Below, one piece after another: positions 5,890-6,161 of a stretch of DNA of 6,161 nucleotides; positions within the stretch are counted from its first letter, which is position 1; each line of letters begins with the position of its first letter. The translations under genes were made by a program, and so were the position numbers. The notes under the pieces are model-generated. The model searched no databases, was not told where the DNA came from, and saw nothing but the letters and a program-made list of their open reading frames with translations. Source of the DNA: Bifidobacterium breve (GTDB lineage Bacteria; Actinomycetota; Actinomycetes; Nanopelagicales; Nanopelagicaceae); NCBI GenBank assembly GCA_945866155.1, contig CAMBGL010000072.1:1-6161 (forward strand), in the 5' to 3' direction.

Positions 5890-5904
5890 ATCAACCTTCT
5901 TGCG

Positions 5905-5925
5905 GAGGATGAGGGATTTATCCTC
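5905..5925. repeat. Short inverted repeat (6-bp arms)
   Basis: GAGGAT (5905-5910) is answered by ATCCTC (5920-5925) across nine bases. It could be an operator half-site pair or a weak hairpin in the leader of the plus-strand gene. Arms this short can arise by chance. Confidence 0.3.
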
Positions 5926-5942
5926 TTCAACCTGGGTAATTC

Positions 5943-5963
5943 CCCGTTTTTTAGGTAAACGGG
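5943..5963. repeat. Inverted repeat (7-bp arms) in the divergent intergenic region
   Basis: CCCGTTT (5943-5949) and AAACGGG (5957-5963) form a perfect 7-bp stem around the seven-base loop TTTAGGT. No T-run follows on either strand, so it is not a standard intrinsic terminator. Its position 77-97 bases before the start of the plus-strand gene fits an operator or an attenuator-like leader hairpin. Confidence 0.4.
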
Positions 5964-6039
5964 TCATAAAAGGCAACTTAGCACGCATTATCGATTGTGG
6001 CTGCTTGCCTTCAGCAAGATAAGAATGCAAGGTTGTGGG

Positions 6040-6161
6040 ATGAAGCGGACCCATTTTATTTCTATGGTTGTAGCTTCTTTAGCGCTTTCTCTCTTAGGGC
6101 CTAGCGCAATCGCAGCTGTCAAAGCCGGTGGGAGTTGTAAGAAGTTGGGACAAACCTCAAT
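6040..6161 (+). CDS. Secreted protein with signal peptide and Gly/Cys motif (partial, runs off the window)
   Basis: Forty full codons are visible. M-K-R is followed by a hydrophobic core (FISMVVASLALSLLG, residues 6-20) and the signal peptidase I site AIA|AV (after A25). The mature start, KAGGSCKKLGQTS, resembles a short motif (Ala-Gly-x-x-Cys-x-Lys-x-Gly-x-Thr) that I associate with secreted or surface proteins of Planktophila-type actinobacteria, where it is often followed by a second Cys and a Gly-Lys-x-x-x-Trp segment; that continuation is outside this window. ATG 6040 has AAGG seven bases upstream and begins a canonical signal peptide; in-frame ATG 6025 would add MQGCG and is less likely. 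The frame is open upstream to a TAA at 5956. Function is unknown: adhesin, enzyme or binding protein are all possible. Confidence 0.65.
   Translation, partial: MKRTHFISMVVASLALSLLGPSAIAAVKAGGSCKKLGQTS

Larger units (their letters stand above)
5843..6039. other. 197-base divergent intergenic region between two exported-protein genes
   Basis: This gap separates the minus-strand secreted-protein gene from the plus-strand partial one. It holds a consensus DnaA box, two short inverted repeats and a 37-codon frame with poor start geometry, but no tRNA-like fold and no hairpin followed by a T-run. I could not pick a convincing -35/-10 pair for either gene; CATTAT at 5986-5991 is only a weak -10 candidate for the plus-strand gene. 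Confidence 0.6.

Noticed and set aside
5843..5890. TTG at 5890 as start of the secreted four-cysteine protein
   Set aside because: It adds 16 residues ahead of a standard signal peptide and overlaps the DnaA box; ATG 5842 begins the typical basic n-region.
5909..6022. 37-codon plus-strand frame (ATG 5909 to TAA 6020-6022) preceded directly by GGAGG
   Set aside because: GGAGG abuts the ATG with no spacer, so it cannot work as a normal ribosome site; the peptide shows no signal or recognisable motif and overlaps the inverted repeats. A leader peptide is possible but unsupported.
5843..6039. Replication origin based on the DnaA box
   Set aside because: Only one perfect box, no dnaA/dnaN/gidA-type neighbours and no clear AT-rich unwinding tract.

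Overview
The window looks like part of a compact, moderately AT-rich chromosome from an actinobacterium (Actinomycetota). A freshwater acI/Nanopelagicales-type lineage such as Planktophila is the best guess. The reasons are: an actinobacterial tRNA-adenosine-deaminase-associated protein next to tadA and a tRNA-Ser; TANNNT -10 boxes 6-7 bases from start codons, a layout typical of leaderless actinobacterial genes; near-zero intergenic space; and a truncated secreted protein with a Cys/Gly motif of a kind I associate with that group. The lineage is inferred from family resemblance recalled from memory, not from a database search.

Left part (1-1200): a divergent gene probably starts at base 14 on the minus strand; only its first codons (M-K-V-H-V) are inside. 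On the plus strand follow the tadA-associated acidic protein (87-638), tadA (635-1087, 4-base GTGA overlap) and tRNA-Ser(CGA) (1111-1200), a small translation/decoding cluster.

Middle (1204-5020): a large minus-strand gene (1204-3540) encodes a KimA-like APC-superfamily transporter, probably for potassium. It has a USP-like cytoplasmic domain and an extra C-terminal OB-fold domain that resembles a small stand-alone actinobacterial protein. Its stop codon lies 3 bases from the tRNA 3' end. Divergent from it, across 61 bases that hold a 19-bp dyad and a candidate leaderless promoter, is an NAD(P)-dependent succinate-semialdehyde dehydrogenase (gabD-like, 3602-5020).

Right part (5022-6161): two small minus-strand genes of unknown function, a 109-residue cytoplasmic-looking protein and a 158-residue secreted protein with four cysteines, lie in tandem 14 bases apart. 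Their arginine codons (10 of 21 AGA/AGG, against 0 of 24 in the dehydrogenase) suggest an accessory or recently acquired segment. A 197-base divergent intergenic region follows, with a perfect consensus DnaA box and two small inverted repeats. Last comes the start of a plus-strand secreted protein, cut by the window end.

The observations I would follow up first are the transporter/OB-fold fusion, the shared dyad operator between the transporter and dehydrogenase genes, and the compositional break at 5021. I see no phage, IS element, CRISPR array or defence system here.
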